This document shows, one piece after another, positions 45,825 through 54,802 of a stretch of DNA of 64,000 nucleotides. The stretch comes from Arthrobacter hankyongi. GTDB taxonomy: Bacteria; Actinomycetota; Actinomycetes; Actinomycetales; Micrococcaceae. The position numbers and the translations under genes are program-made. Each line of letters opens with the position of its first letter. The stretch's first letter is position 1. The notes beneath the pieces were generated by a model. It was not told the origin of the DNA, searched no databases, and worked only from the letters and a program-made list of their open reading frames with translations. The stretch covers positions 1 through 64,000 of the forward strand of contig NZ_JAKLTQ010000023.1 in the NCBI RefSeq assembly GCF_022012395.1, read 5' to 3'.

Positions 45825-47527
45825 CCTTGTGCTCCGATCAGATGGTCGATGTGGATGCCGGCGCCGCCGGCATCGAGCTGGTTGTAGGTGAAGCGGCCGC
45901 CGACGATGGTCGCCAGGACGTCGAGGGCACAGATGTCCGGCGCGTCGAGCGGGGAGCCGGAGAGGACGGCAAAGTCGGCGAGCTTGCCGAGGCGCAGCGT
46001 GCCTTTCTCGGCGCCGCTCCCGGTGGCGATGGCGGCCCACTCGGTGTAGCTGCGCAGGGCCTCCTCCGGAGTCAGGCCTTCGGCCGCGCCGCCGAGCACC
46101 AGTCCCCCGTCGGTGCGCCGGTCCACACTGGACTGCATGGCACGGCGGACGTTGTTGTCCGCCACCGGCAGGTCGGAGGAGCCAGCCGGGAGCACCCCGG
46201 CGTCCACCAGCGAGCGCCCGCGGTAGAGCCAGCCTTCGCGGGCCGGGCCGACCAGCGCGGCGAACTGGTCGCCCAGTGGACCGATGAACGCGGCCTGCGG
46301 CGTCACCGCGATCCCGGCGGCGGCGACGGCGGCCACCTGCTCCGGGCGGGCGATGCCGAAGTGCTCGATCCGGTTCGGCAGGAAGTTGCGGCCGTAACGG
46401 TCCTGGCAGGCGGTGATGATCTCGATGGCCAGATCGATTGCGGCGTCGCCGATGGCATGCAGCGCGATCGGCCAGCCGGCCCGGTAGGCGGCGTCGACGC
46501 GTTCGCGGTAGGCCTCGGGGGAATCAAGCAGGTAGCCGGTGTTGTGCTGGTGCCCGCAGTAGTCCTCGGTCACCGCTGCGGTGGCCCCGAGCAGCGAGCC
46601 GTCCATGAACACCTTGACGGGTCCGAGCGAGACCCACTCATCGCCGAACCCGGCGACGGCGCCCAAGTCCAGGCCGCGGCCGGTCCCGGTGCCGTGCATG
46701 TCCCGGGCGTTGGCTTCCAGCGGACGCAGTGCATCCAGCGCCGGCATTAACTGGGCGCGGGCGTGCAGCTTCCCCGTCCGGCGCGCGGCCAGGTAGGCCT
46801 GGACCTCCACCGGGCTGTGCCCGATCCAGCCGCCGCCGATTCCGGCTTCGGTGAAGCTGGTGATGCCCTCGGCGGCGTAGCGGGAGGTGGCCGCGTCCAG
46901 TGCCTGGACAATCCGCTCCACCGGGTACGGCAGCAGCAGGTCCTGGATCAGGGCCTGGGCGGATTCCTCGACGACGCCGGTCGGGTAGCCATCGGCTCCG
47001 CGCAGTACGGCCCCGCCCACCGGGTTCGTGAAGCCGTCCTCGAACACCCCGGCCAGCCGCAGCGTGGCGGTGTTCGTCATGGACAGGTGCCCGGAGACGT
47101 GCCGCAGGTAGAGCGGGCGGTCGCCGGTGATCTCGTCCAGCCGGCGGATGTCCGGGAACAATCCGCCGTGGTTCTTGTGGTTGAAGCCGGTGCCGTTGAT
47201 CCAGGCGTCCGGCTGCCCGCCGGGCAGTGCGTCCAGCCGGCGTGCCTCGGCCTCCAGCAGGGCGTAGAGTTCGTCGAGCCCGCGGGCCGGTTCCAGGTCG
47301 ACGGCGGACAGGCCCAGCCCCCACCAAGTGGTGTGGCAGTGCGCGTCAATGAAGCCAGGCACCACGGTTGCCCCGCCAAGGGAAAGGTCCCGGGTGGCGG
47401 TGCAGCCGGCCAGGTCGTCGTCGAAACCGGCGATGCGCCCGTGCATCACGCCGACACTGTGCGCCCGGGGGTGTTCCGGTTCCAGCGTGAGAATGTTGGC
47501 ATCGCGCAGGATCAGGTCCAGTTTCAT
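45821..47527 (-). CDS. YtcJ-like metal-dependent amidohydrolase
   Basis: 568 aa amidohydrolase-superfamily protein: GFIDAHCHTTWWG (metal site HxH, about 57-69), HAIGDAAID, and SDLPVADNNVR late in the barrel. YtcJ-type enzymes remove N-formyl/N-acyl or hydrolyse cyclic amides; the exact substrate is unknown. ATG 47527 overlaps the ThDP enzyme gene by 4 bp. Confidence 0.87.
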   Translation of the reverse strand: MKLDLILRDANILTLEPEHPRAHSVGVMHGRIAGFDDDLAGCTATRDLSLGGATVVPGFIDAHCHTTWWGLGLSAVDLEPARGLDELYALLEAEARRLDALPGGQPDAWINGTGFNHKNHGGLFPDIRRLDEITGDRPLYLRHVSGHLSMTNTATLRLAGVFEDGFTNPVGGAVLRGADGYPTGVVEESAQALIQDLLLPYPVERIVQALDAATSRYAAEGITSFTEAGIGGGWIGHSPVEVQAYLAARRTGKLHARAQLMPALDALRPLEANARDMHGTGTGRGLDLGAVAGFGDEWVSLGPVKVFMDGSLLGATAAVTEDYCGHQHNTGYLLDSPEAYRERVDAAYRAGWPIALHAIGDAAIDLAIEIITACQDRYGRNFLPNRIEHFGIARPEQVAAVAAAGIAVTPQAAFIGPLGDQFAALVGPAREGWLYRGRSLVDAGVLPAGSSDLPVADNNVRRAMQSSVDRRTDGGLVLGGAAEGLTPEEALRSYTEWAAIATGSGAEKGTLRLGKLADFAVLSGSPLDAPDICALDVLATIVGGRFTYNQLDAGGAGIHIDHLIGAQG

Positions 47528-49218
47528 CGGCTGGCCCCCGCCGGAACAACCGTGGCCGGCGCGTCCTCGCCCGCGGGGACCGCTTCGTTGGCGGTGCCCG
47601 GCGGCATGGTCTCCGGATCCAGCAGCAGGTGCAGCAGGGCCGGGCGCCCGCTGGCCAGCGCACGCTCCAATGCCGGGACAAATTCGGCGGTGGATTCGAC
47701 CCGTTCGCCGTGCCCGCCGAAGGTACGCATCCACCCGGCGAAGTCCGGATTGACCATCGCCGTCCCGGACGGACGCCCCGGATAGTGCGCGCGCTGGTGC
47801 TGCACGATGGTGCCGTAGATGCCGTTGTCCACCACGATGACCAGCGGGGCGGCCCCCTGGGCAGCGGCCGTCGCCAGTTCCTGGGCGTTCATCAGGAAGT
47901 CCCCGTCGCCGCAGACCGCCACCACCTGCCGGTCCGGGTGCACGAGCGCGGCGGCCACGGCCGCGGGAACGGACAGGCCCATGGCCCCGTTGCGCGGTCC
48001 CACCAGCGTCCCCGGCCCGGCGTGGGTGAGGTAGCGGTGTCCCCACAAGGTGGCATTGCCGGCCCCGTAGGTGACGATCTTGTCTGCCGGCAGCAGGCGT
48101 TCGAGGTCACCGAACGCTTCACCCAGGTCGACGCCGCGGGCGCCGGAACCGGGTCCGTAGTCCGGGCGGGCAGTGGCATACCGCCGCTGGTCGGCTGCCA
48201 GCTCCGTCATCCACTCCGGTCCACGGGGGCCCCGTGCCTTCCCGCTCTCCGGCAAAGCCGCGGCAAAGGCGTCCGGACCGGCGAGGATGTGCTGGTCGAT
48301 CCGGCCGGCGTGGGTGGCGGCTTCCGGATCGGACAGCACGACGACGGTGGGCGCCTGAAGTCCCCGGGTATACCCGTCACTGAGCACATCGGAGCGGCCG
48401 CAGCCGGCGAAGATCAGCAAATCCGCTTCGTCCAGCCGGGCGGCAAGGGTGTCCGCGCGGCCGTAGCCGAGCCAGCCGGCCCAGGCAGCCGAGGAGTGGG
48501 GAACGGCGTCGTACGCCCGCCAGTCCGCAGCCACCGGCAGATGCGCCTGCTCGGCCCACCCGGCCAATGTCCGCGCGGCAGATCCGGACCAGCCGTCGCC
48601 GCCAACCACCAGCAGCGGCCGCTCGGCGGCGGCCAGCCGGTCTGCCAGTTTGTCCGTGGCAGCCGGCGAAGGGGCCGTGGACGGCAGTGCATGCGGCGTC
48701 ACCGGTGCGGCAGCGGTGGGCCGCACCAGGACGTCCTCGGGCAGGCCGACCACCACGGGGCCGGGCCGGCCGCTGGCAGCCAGCCGCATCGCTTCGGCGA
48801 CCATGTCCGCGGCCCGGCGTTCGTCGTCGAGCACCATCACCCGCTTGGCCGTGGTGGAGAACCAGCCGGAGAGGCTGAACTCCTGGAAGGCGTCCCGCTC
48901 CCGGTCGGCCACCGGAACCAGTCCGACGAAGAGCACCAGCGGGGTGGCGTCCTGCCAGGCAGTATGCACGGCGATCATGGCATTGGCGGCGCCGGGCCCG
49001 CGGGTCACCATGGCGATCCCCGGCGTTCCGGTCAGCCGCGCTTCGGTCAACGCCATGAACCCCGCTCCGCCCTCATGCCGGCAGACCACGGTTTCGATGG
49101 GTGAGTCATAGAGCCCGTCGAGCACGTCGAGGAAGCTCTCCCCGGGTACGGCGTAGACGCGGCGGACGCCGTGCTGCTCTAGCTGGCGGACGATCAGGTG
49201 GCCGGCGGTGCGGGGCAT
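47524..49218 (-). CDS. thiamine-diphosphate-dependent enzyme (paralogue of 20820-22502)
   Basis: 564 aa with the same domain plan as the copy at 20820: catalytic Glu in VVCRHEGGAG, GDGDFLMNAQ...VVDNGIYG ThDP site, and near-identical stretches such as VPGESFLDVLDGL and MVTRGPGAANA. Unlike the first copy it is embedded in a catabolic operon. The retained catalytic Glu argues against glyoxylate carboligase. ATG 49218; a hairpin lies 37 bp upstream. Confidence 0.85.
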   Translation of the reverse strand: MPRTAGHLIVRQLEQHGVRRVYAVPGESFLDVLDGLYDSPIETVVCRHEGGAGFMALTEARLTGTPGIAMVTRGPGAANAMIAVHTAWQDATPLVLFVGLVPVADRERDAFQEFSLSGWFSTTAKRVMVLDDERRAADMVAEAMRLAASGRPGPVVVGLPEDVLVRPTAAAPVTPHALPSTAPSPAATDKLADRLAAAERPLLVVGGDGWSGSAARTLAGWAEQAHLPVAADWRAYDAVPHSSAAWAGWLGYGRADTLAARLDEADLLIFAGCGRSDVLSDGYTRGLQAPTVVVLSDPEAATHAGRIDQHILAGPDAFAAALPESGKARGPRGPEWMTELAADQRRYATARPDYGPGSGARGVDLGEAFGDLERLLPADKIVTYGAGNATLWGHRYLTHAGPGTLVGPRNGAMGLSVPAAVAAALVHPDRQVVAVCGDGDFLMNAQELATAAAQGAAPLVIVVDNGIYGTIVQHQRAHYPGRPSGTAMVNPDFAGWMRTFGGHGERVESTAEFVPALERALASGRPALLHLLLDPETMPPGTANEAVPAGEDAPATVVPAGASR

Positions 49219-49254
49219 GGGCTGCGGTTTCCTTCGATTCGATGGTGGAGGAAC

Positions 49255-49282
49255 GGTGCCGCCGCCGCTCGGCGGCGGCACC
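49255..49282 (-). terminator. hairpin between transporter and catabolic genes
   Basis: Perfect 12-bp GC stem (49255-49266 with 49271-49282) with a 4-nt loop, inside the 82-bp gap between the MHS transporter and ThDP enzyme. No T tract follows on the minus strand, so partial termination or mRNA end protection is more likely than full termination. Confidence 0.5.
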
Positions 49283-49300
49283 GGATGTGGATGGTCCTGG

Positions 49301-50623
49301 CTAGTGCTTGAAGCCCGGCAGGTTCACGCTCAGCCGCGGGGCGACCGCCCCGGCGACGGCGGTGAAGACACTCAGGAACACCAGCATCGCGGCGGCCGGC
49401 CACCAGTGGTTTCCGGCCGAAGCGACCAGTCCGGTGGCCAGCAGCGGGACAAAACCGGAAAGCATGCCGGCGGTGTTCTGGGCGAAACCGACGCCGGTGT
49501 ACCGGGTACGGGCGGGGAACAGACCGGTAAGCACGGTACCCGAAGCGGCATACGGGAAGGACAGCGTTGCCACGGCCAGCGTCATGCCGACCACTACCAG
49601 GACCTCGTTTCCGCTGGTGATCAGCAGGAAGGACGGGAGGGTGGCGACGGCCGAGGCCAGTCCACCCCAGAGGATGACCCGGCTGGCGCCGAAGCGCTCG
49701 CCCAGCCGGCCGCCGGCAATCAGCACCGGAATCTCCACGATCGCGGCGATCATGCCGCCCAGCAGCATCAGCCGCGAGGAGTAGCCCAGGACGTTCACGC
49801 CGTACCAGACCACGAACGCGGTGACCAGGTAGAAACCGCCGACGCCGAGCAGTGCGGCAGCCATGCCGATGATGATCTGCTTCCAGGACTGGGCCAAGGT
49901 GGTGCGGATCGGAGCCTTCTCCACCTGGTCGTGCTCCATCAGCTCGGTGAAGACTGGAGACTCATCGAGCCGGCTGCGGATGTACAGGGCGATCAGCAGC
50001 ATCGGAATGGCGGCCAGGAAGGGGATGCGCCAGCCGAATGCGTCGAAGTTCTCCTGCGAGAAGAAGAGCGTCATCAGGAAGAACCCGCCGGAGGAGAGGA
50101 TGGTGCCGATCGGTGAGCCGACCTGCGGCAGCGCGGCGTAGCGGGCGCGGCGCTCGAGCGGAGCGTTTTCGACGACGATCGTCATGGCACCGGACCATTC
50201 GCCGCCGACGAACAGGCCCTGGGCAACGCGCAGCAGCACAAGCAGCACCGGCGCAGCGATGCCGATGGCTGCGTAGGTCGGCAGCAGGCCGATCAGGCCG
50301 GTGACCGCTCCGATGCCCACGATGGTGACCATCAGCGTCTTACGCCGGCCGATCCTGTCGCCCATGGCGCCGAAGATCATGCCGCCCAGCGGACGGGCCA
50401 CCAGGCCCACGCCGAAGGTAGCAAAGGAGGCCAGCGCCGCGGCGGTGGCGTTCTCATTGGCAAAATACTGGACGTTGAAGACCAGGGCGGCGGCCGCGCT
50501 GAAGAGGAAGAAGTCGTACCACTCCATGGCGGTGCCGATCAGGGCTCCGATGGAGACCTTCATGGCCTCCTTGTCGGTGATGGACCGGGTTGCCCCGGCC
50601 TCGAGGTTCAGGGTCTGGCTCAT
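49301..50623 (-). CDS. MHS-family MFS metabolite:H+ symporter
   Basis: 440 aa, 12 membrane segments. Family marks: SIGALIGTAMEWYDFFLFS, RPLGGMIFGAMGDRIGRRKTL, and GEWSGAMTIVVENAP. Members carry organic acids such as shikimate, ketoglutarate or proline/betaine. ATG 50623 with GGAGG 4 nt upstream. First gene of the operon, divergent from the PucR-type regulator. Confidence 0.9.
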   Translation of the reverse strand: MSQTLNLEAGATRSITDKEAMKVSIGALIGTAMEWYDFFLFSAAAALVFNVQYFANENATAAALASFATFGVGLVARPLGGMIFGAMGDRIGRRKTLMVTIVGIGAVTGLIGLLPTYAAIGIAAPVLLVLLRVAQGLFVGGEWSGAMTIVVENAPLERRARYAALPQVGSPIGTILSSGGFFLMTLFFSQENFDAFGWRIPFLAAIPMLLIALYIRSRLDESPVFTELMEHDQVEKAPIRTTLAQSWKQIIIGMAAALLGVGGFYLVTAFVVWYGVNVLGYSSRLMLLGGMIAAIVEIPVLIAGGRLGERFGASRVILWGGLASAVATLPSFLLITSGNEVLVVVGMTLAVATLSFPYAASGTVLTGLFPARTRYTGVGFAQNTAGMLSGFVPLLATGLVASAGNHWWPAAAMLVFLSVFTAVAGAVAPRLSVNLPGFKH

Positions 50624-50790
50624 GCTGCCTCCGCACTTCGTGCTGTAGCCAGCCGGCGTCAGGCGATCGCCGTGGCTTCGGGTGAATATCCAACAGCATG
50701 GCAGGGTGGCGCCCATCACACACTGACGGATCCTCGCGGAATTCAACCGCTAGAATGGGCAAAAGCACATTTATCGGGGGTTGGATCACG

Positions 50791-51969
50791 GTGGAAACAC
50801 TTCAGAAACAGGGATTTAACGACTCAGTCGCAGTAGCCCGCTGGAACCAGCTGCTGGACCGGCTCTCGGTGGACGTGCTGACCGATGCCTTCCTTGACCG
50901 CGTGTTGCAGCTGGAGGACTACCGGGACGGAGCGCTGCCGGCCAGCGAAATCCGCCGCACCGGGGCCGCATCGTTCCAAGCGCTGATCGAGAGCCTGCGC
51001 CCCGGAACCGACAACAATCGGTTGCTGGCCGAGCGGCAGAACATTGCCTTGGAAGTGGGCGTCTCCCGAGCCCGGGCCGGGATCCCGGTGGAGTCGCTGA
51101 TGACGGCTATCCGCTTGGATTTCACCGTGCTGTGGAGCGAACTGATAGGGCTGGCCGGTCCGGAGGATGCGGTGCTGCTCGTGCACCGGGCGGAAACGGT
51201 GTGGCAGGTGGTGGACTCCTATGCGGCCCAGACCCAGGTTACCTACATGGCCGAGCGCCAGCGCATGGCCCATGAAGCGTCCTCGGTGCGGCAGGGCTAC
51301 GTTGCGGCAATCTTCGGCCCGGCGACACCGGCGCCTGCCTTGGTCGAGCGTATCGCCGGCGAGCTCGGACTGGACCGGACGGCGCCGCTCGGCGTGGCCG
51401 TGGCTGCCGCCGAAGACGCCGCGGCGCTGCGCGTCGTCGTCGCCCAGGCCGCCCGCCGCGGCGCCGAAGTCTTCACCCACCCACTGCCGGATGCCCTGGT
51501 GGCCTTCTGGACGCTGGATGAACGCGCCGGTTCACCCCTGCACGAAGCGGCGGACCGGATCAGCCGGCTCCACTGCGGGCAGGTCGAGCGCGTGGACGGG
51601 CTCGACGGACTCTGGGAAGCAGCCAGGATCGCGCGCGACCTCGCGCAGTTGGTGCAGCCGGCGGACGGCGGAGCGCTCACACTCGGGCGGGCCTGGCCGC
51701 GCATCGCCCGGCTCCGCCTGACCGCCGCAGGCCTGCCGATCGCGCCGGAGGTGGATACGGCGCTGGCCGGCTGCGGACGCGTGGAGCGGGAGCGCCTGAT
51801 GGAAGCCGTGCAGTCCTACCTGTCCACCGGCAGCATTGCCGAGTCCGCGGCCCGCCTGTACTGCCATCGCAACACCTTGATGAACCGGCTGCGGCGGTTT
51901 ACCGAACTGACCGGAATGGACCCCACCGTGCCTGCCCAGGCCGCCCGCCTGGTGGTCGCTTGGAACTGA
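50791..51969 (+). CDS. PucR-type helix-turn-helix transcriptional regulator
   Basis: About 392 aa. The N-terminal ~170 aa resemble the RsbRD/PucR-associated helical domain (LLDRLSVDVLTDAFLDRVLQ); the C-terminus is the PucR HTH (SIAESAARLYCHRNTLMNRLRRF, about 352-374). Likely activates the divergent transporter/hydrolase operon. Start GTG 50791 (VETLQKQG) chosen; ATG at 50698 would add 31 unlikely residues. Confidence 0.85.
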   Translation: METLQKQGFNDSVAVARWNQLLDRLSVDVLTDAFLDRVLQLEDYRDGALPASEIRRTGAASFQALIESLRPGTDNNRLLAERQNIALEVGVSRARAGIPVESLMTAIRLDFTVLWSELIGLAGPEDAVLLVHRAETVWQVVDSYAAQTQVTYMAERQRMAHEASSVRQGYVAAIFGPATPAPALVERIAGELGLDRTAPLGVAVAAAEDAAALRVVVAQAARRGAEVFTHPLPDALVAFWTLDERAGSPLHEAADRISRLHCGQVERVDGLDGLWEAARIARDLAQLVQPADGGALTLGRAWPRIARLRLTAAGLPIAPEVDTALAGCGRVERERLMEAVQSYLSTGSIAESAARLYCHRNTLMNRLRRFTELTGMDPTVPAQAARLVVAWN

Positions 51970-52314
51970 TCATCAGCTGTACCTGTCATCGCAGAGGCCG
52001 TTAGAGTACTCCGTTCACGAGGTCAGGGGCATCCGCTGACCCTCCCCCAAGGGCCTCAAACACTGTGCCGGTTCGGCGCTTGAGCGCTGCGGCCCCACAA
52101 CGGAACGGAACGATTTTTGTTGCCGGACATTATGGCCGCAGCCCCGGACGGGATGTAGGGCTTGTAGCAAGGACCGTTGCAGGCACGCCGCGGCCACGTG
52201 TCACAGCGGACGGCGCTGATACCCGCCCCGCCGTTCTGGCCCGACATTCACAAGATCCAAGGTGACCTGTTTCGCCGCTCCGCCAAACCGGGGCGGGATC
52301 CAAGGAGTCCCATC
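51970..52314. other. intergenic region, no gene recognised
   Basis: About 345 bp between the regulator and a secreted-protein gene. Short open frames only; none has a good RBS plus protein-like sequence. Confidence 0.5.
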
Positions 52315-52743
52315 ATGAAAACGAGAAACCGCCCCCGTCTAGCCCTGGCAGCACTGCTGCTGACAGCCCCACTGACGACAGTCGGCCTGGCGGCGTCCGC
52401 GGCGCCGGTCCCGCAGGCCAACCGCTACGTCTCCATGGCCTTCTCACTGTCCACCCAGGACTGGTACGGCGCCTGGTCGTCAGACGCGGAAAAGGCGAAA
52501 TGGGGCGCCCTCGACCGATGCAACCTCTACCAGTCGAATGGTGCCTACGACTGCGTCTCGGCCGGAGTCGCCCTCAACCAGTATCTGGCAGTCGCCCTTT
52601 CAAAGCCTTACCGCGGTTGGGGCTCGGCGGCCGCCAGATACGCGAGCCTGGCAGGCGAGGCCGCGCTTAAAGGCTGCAAGTACGATCCCGAGGACGCAAA
52701 ATACTGCAGGATCGTCTTCAACAAGCACTCCAGCGAACACTAG
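52315..52743 (+). CDS. secreted DUF4189-like small protein
   Basis: 142 aa. Signal peptide: basic MKTRNRPR, hydrophobic LALAALLLTAPLTTVGLAASAAP with an AxA site near 30. The mature part has two similar halves (aromatic/Ala-rich segment, then Cys), with four Cys in CNLYQ, DCVS, GCKY and YCRI that probably form two disulfides; this pattern resembles DUF4189. ATG 52315 has AAGGAG 7 nt upstream. Function unknown. Confidence 0.68.
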   Translation: MKTRNRPRLALAALLLTAPLTTVGLAASAAPVPQANRYVSMAFSLSTQDWYGAWSSDAEKAKWGALDRCNLYQSNGAYDCVSAGVALNQYLAVALSKPYRGWGSAAARYASLAGEAALKGCKYDPEDAKYCRIVFNKHSSEH

Positions 52744-53347
52744 TAACCATCTGCACGGCAATCCGACAGCATCCATCGCGTGGCCGGACTATCGTTGCCA
52801 GCTTCAGTCCGCTGATGGACCGCCCGATTAGGGTAGGCACACGGACTGGCTCGGCGACCTGAGGCGCGGTACCTAGCTTCGACAGAGGCCGGGCACCTCG
52901 TGGCGGGACATGCACATCATTTCTGCGTCCAGGCGAACGACCCCGGCGAGATCCTCATGTCTTCGGCTGGCGCTACCGCGGACCTGAGCAGGGAAATCTC
53001 AACGCCGGGAGCCTGTAGTTGATCACCGTCATCTTCCAGGATCTGGCGATCGAAGCCCTTACCATCCGGGAAGGATCAGTGCTGGGATTGGTCATCTGAC
53101 CGCGCCATTACCGCCCGCTTGGCAAAGGCTTCCTGATCTGCTGTCAAGCATCGGAGGTGCCTATCAATCACGGCCAGCCGGCGTCGTCGTCCGCACCGTG
53201 GCACCCGGCGCTGCGATACTCCCTCCCCTGCCTTGAGATGGCCCGCAACGCGTGAAGGGTGGCGGCCGCCGTCGAAGGCTTGGGTGGAGCACTTCCGCTC
53301 CGGAATCGGCACGACGATGCACCGGCAAGGATGTCTACGTAAGGCAA
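52744..53347. other. low-coding region bordering the CHAT island
   Basis: About 600 bp with only short, RBS-less frames on both strands and a less GC-biased third position than its neighbours. It may be decayed sequence or a junction; no repeats, tRNA end or integrase remnant was seen. Confidence 0.45.
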
Positions 53348-54730
53348 TTAAGTCTGTTCAGGTACGGCCAAGACGGCCTGCCACGCGGCGTGCGCGACCT
53401 CTGGGTGGGCGATGTCATTGTGGGCGCCGGAGGGCCCGTCCCCGTGGGAGATGAAGTTCCGGGCGTCCAGATTGTAGATCCGCCCCGGCCGGAAGGCGTA
53501 ATTGAAATCGGTCGGGGCCATGGGCACATCATCGCTGACCGTGTTTAGCCCCTGAATGCCGTAGGTTCCAATGCCGCCGTACTTGGGCAGGTCCCCGAGC
53601 AGGTACTGGGAGGCCAGCTGGGCCCCCAGCGGATAGTATTTGCCGACGGCCGTGTCGTGGAGGGACCGCGTCGTGACGATCGGCCCCCGGACCAGGCCTT
53701 CGTCGACGATGCGGTGGAAGTACCCCGGTTTGCCTAGAGAATCGGGAACGTTCGCAGAGTACGCCCACAAGGACAGCGCCCCCTGGGCTAGGACCAGTGA
53801 GTCGACAGGCCGCAGTAGCCTGCTCCGGGCCGTTCCTGCCACGGCGGCGGAGACCACGATGCAGCCGAAGCTGTGCCCCATCAGGTGGAAGCGCGTCGTT
53901 TGCGGTGCGGACTCCTGCAGGAGACGCAACAGGTCAGCGGCGCCGGTCTCACCGAAGATCCGCCCGCGGTCTTTCATTTTCCAGAACGAGAGCTGCCGCA
54001 GCGGCGAGAGGATATTGCTGGACACGCCGGCACCACCGGCGTTGCCGCCGAGCAGACCCTGGGATTCCCCGTCCTGCTCCTGGCGCAGCTGCTGATAGAC
54101 CGCTTGGGCGTCCCAGGCCTCGACGCCGCCTGCCGCCGGAGGCAGCATGTCCCCGTCCGAAGTCAGGCCTGCCTCGATGCGCAGCGTTTCGTAGGCTTGG
54201 CGCACGTCTTCGGGAAGGCTGTCTGCATCCTCGTCACGCCGGGCGGTTTCCAGGATGGTGTGCAGGGCGGCGCGGGCTGCCGGTGTATCGGCGAGGCGCT
54301 CAGCGTTGACGTCCACCATCTCGTCGATGCTCATCGGCGCAGCCGGTTCAGCTTCGTCGGAGAGCAGACCGCTGGCGGACGGGGATGGCACACGTTCGTC
54401 TCCCCATGGCTTGCTCGGCCAGTGCAAGCCAATAACCAGAGAACGGAATCCGGGGTGGCGAGTCCTGGCGGAGCGGCGGTCTTCGGCGCGTGCGGCCATG
54501 GTGCCGAGCCAGCGATCGTACTGGTCGATCGCTGCCGGAATATCCCCCTGCCAGCCGTGGCTGAGGAAAAATACATCGCTGATTTTTTCATCCGTCCCTT
54601 GCACCGCGGCGAGCGCGCGCAGCGTGCTGCTGGCCAGTGTGCCGGCGCCCTCGGGCCGTTCCCTGCCTTCCTTGTCAAAGCACACCAGATGGTAAGTCAC
54701 GTCGGTGCCGGGTACCTGGCGGAGTGTCAT
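53348..54730 (-). CDS. large alpha/beta hydrolase of the CHAT island
   Basis: 460 aa. Oxyanion segment VFFLSHGWQGD (53-63), nucleophile Ser287 in MGHSFGC and candidate His437 in AHNDIAH. A ~160-residue hydrophilic insert (about 115-275) separates the first strands from the nucleophile elbow, unusual for the fold and possibly a regulatory or cleavable segment. No signal peptide. 72 bp downstream of the Trypco2-CHAT gene on the same strand; their co-location suggests that it is a partner or effector. Confidence 0.72.
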   Translation of the reverse strand: MTLRQVPGTDVTYHLVCFDKEGRERPEGAGTLASSTLRALAAVQGTDEKISDVFFLSHGWQGDIPAAIDQYDRWLGTMAARAEDRRSARTRHPGFRSLVIGLHWPSKPWGDERVPSPSASGLLSDEAEPAAPMSIDEMVDVNAERLADTPAARAALHTILETARRDEDADSLPEDVRQAYETLRIEAGLTSDGDMLPPAAGGVEAWDAQAVYQQLRQEQDGESQGLLGGNAGGAGVSSNILSPLRQLSFWKMKDRGRIFGETGAADLLRLLQESAPQTTRFHLMGHSFGCIVVSAAVAGTARSRLLRPVDSLVLAQGALSLWAYSANVPDSLGKPGYFHRIVDEGLVRGPIVTTRSLHDTAVGKYYPLGAQLASQYLLGDLPKYGGIGTYGIQGLNTVSDDVPMAPTDFNYAFRPGRIYNLDARNFISHGDGPSGAHNDIAHPEVAHAAWQAVLAVPEQT

Positions 54731-54802
54731 AGCTGCCCGTCCTTTTGATAGTTGCGGAGCTCATGAGTCGTCGGCGGGACATCCGTTCGCCGCCGTCGGG
54801 CT

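Noticed and set aside
47524-49218. Glyoxylate carboligase annotation for the second ThDP enzyme
   Set aside because: Glyoxylate carboligase lacks the conserved catalytic Glu; this protein retains it in RHEGGAG.
53076-53548. Short frames in the gap beside the CHAT island considered as transposase remnants
   Set aside because: No catalytic motif, inverted repeats or target duplications are visible; too short to support a mobile-element call.
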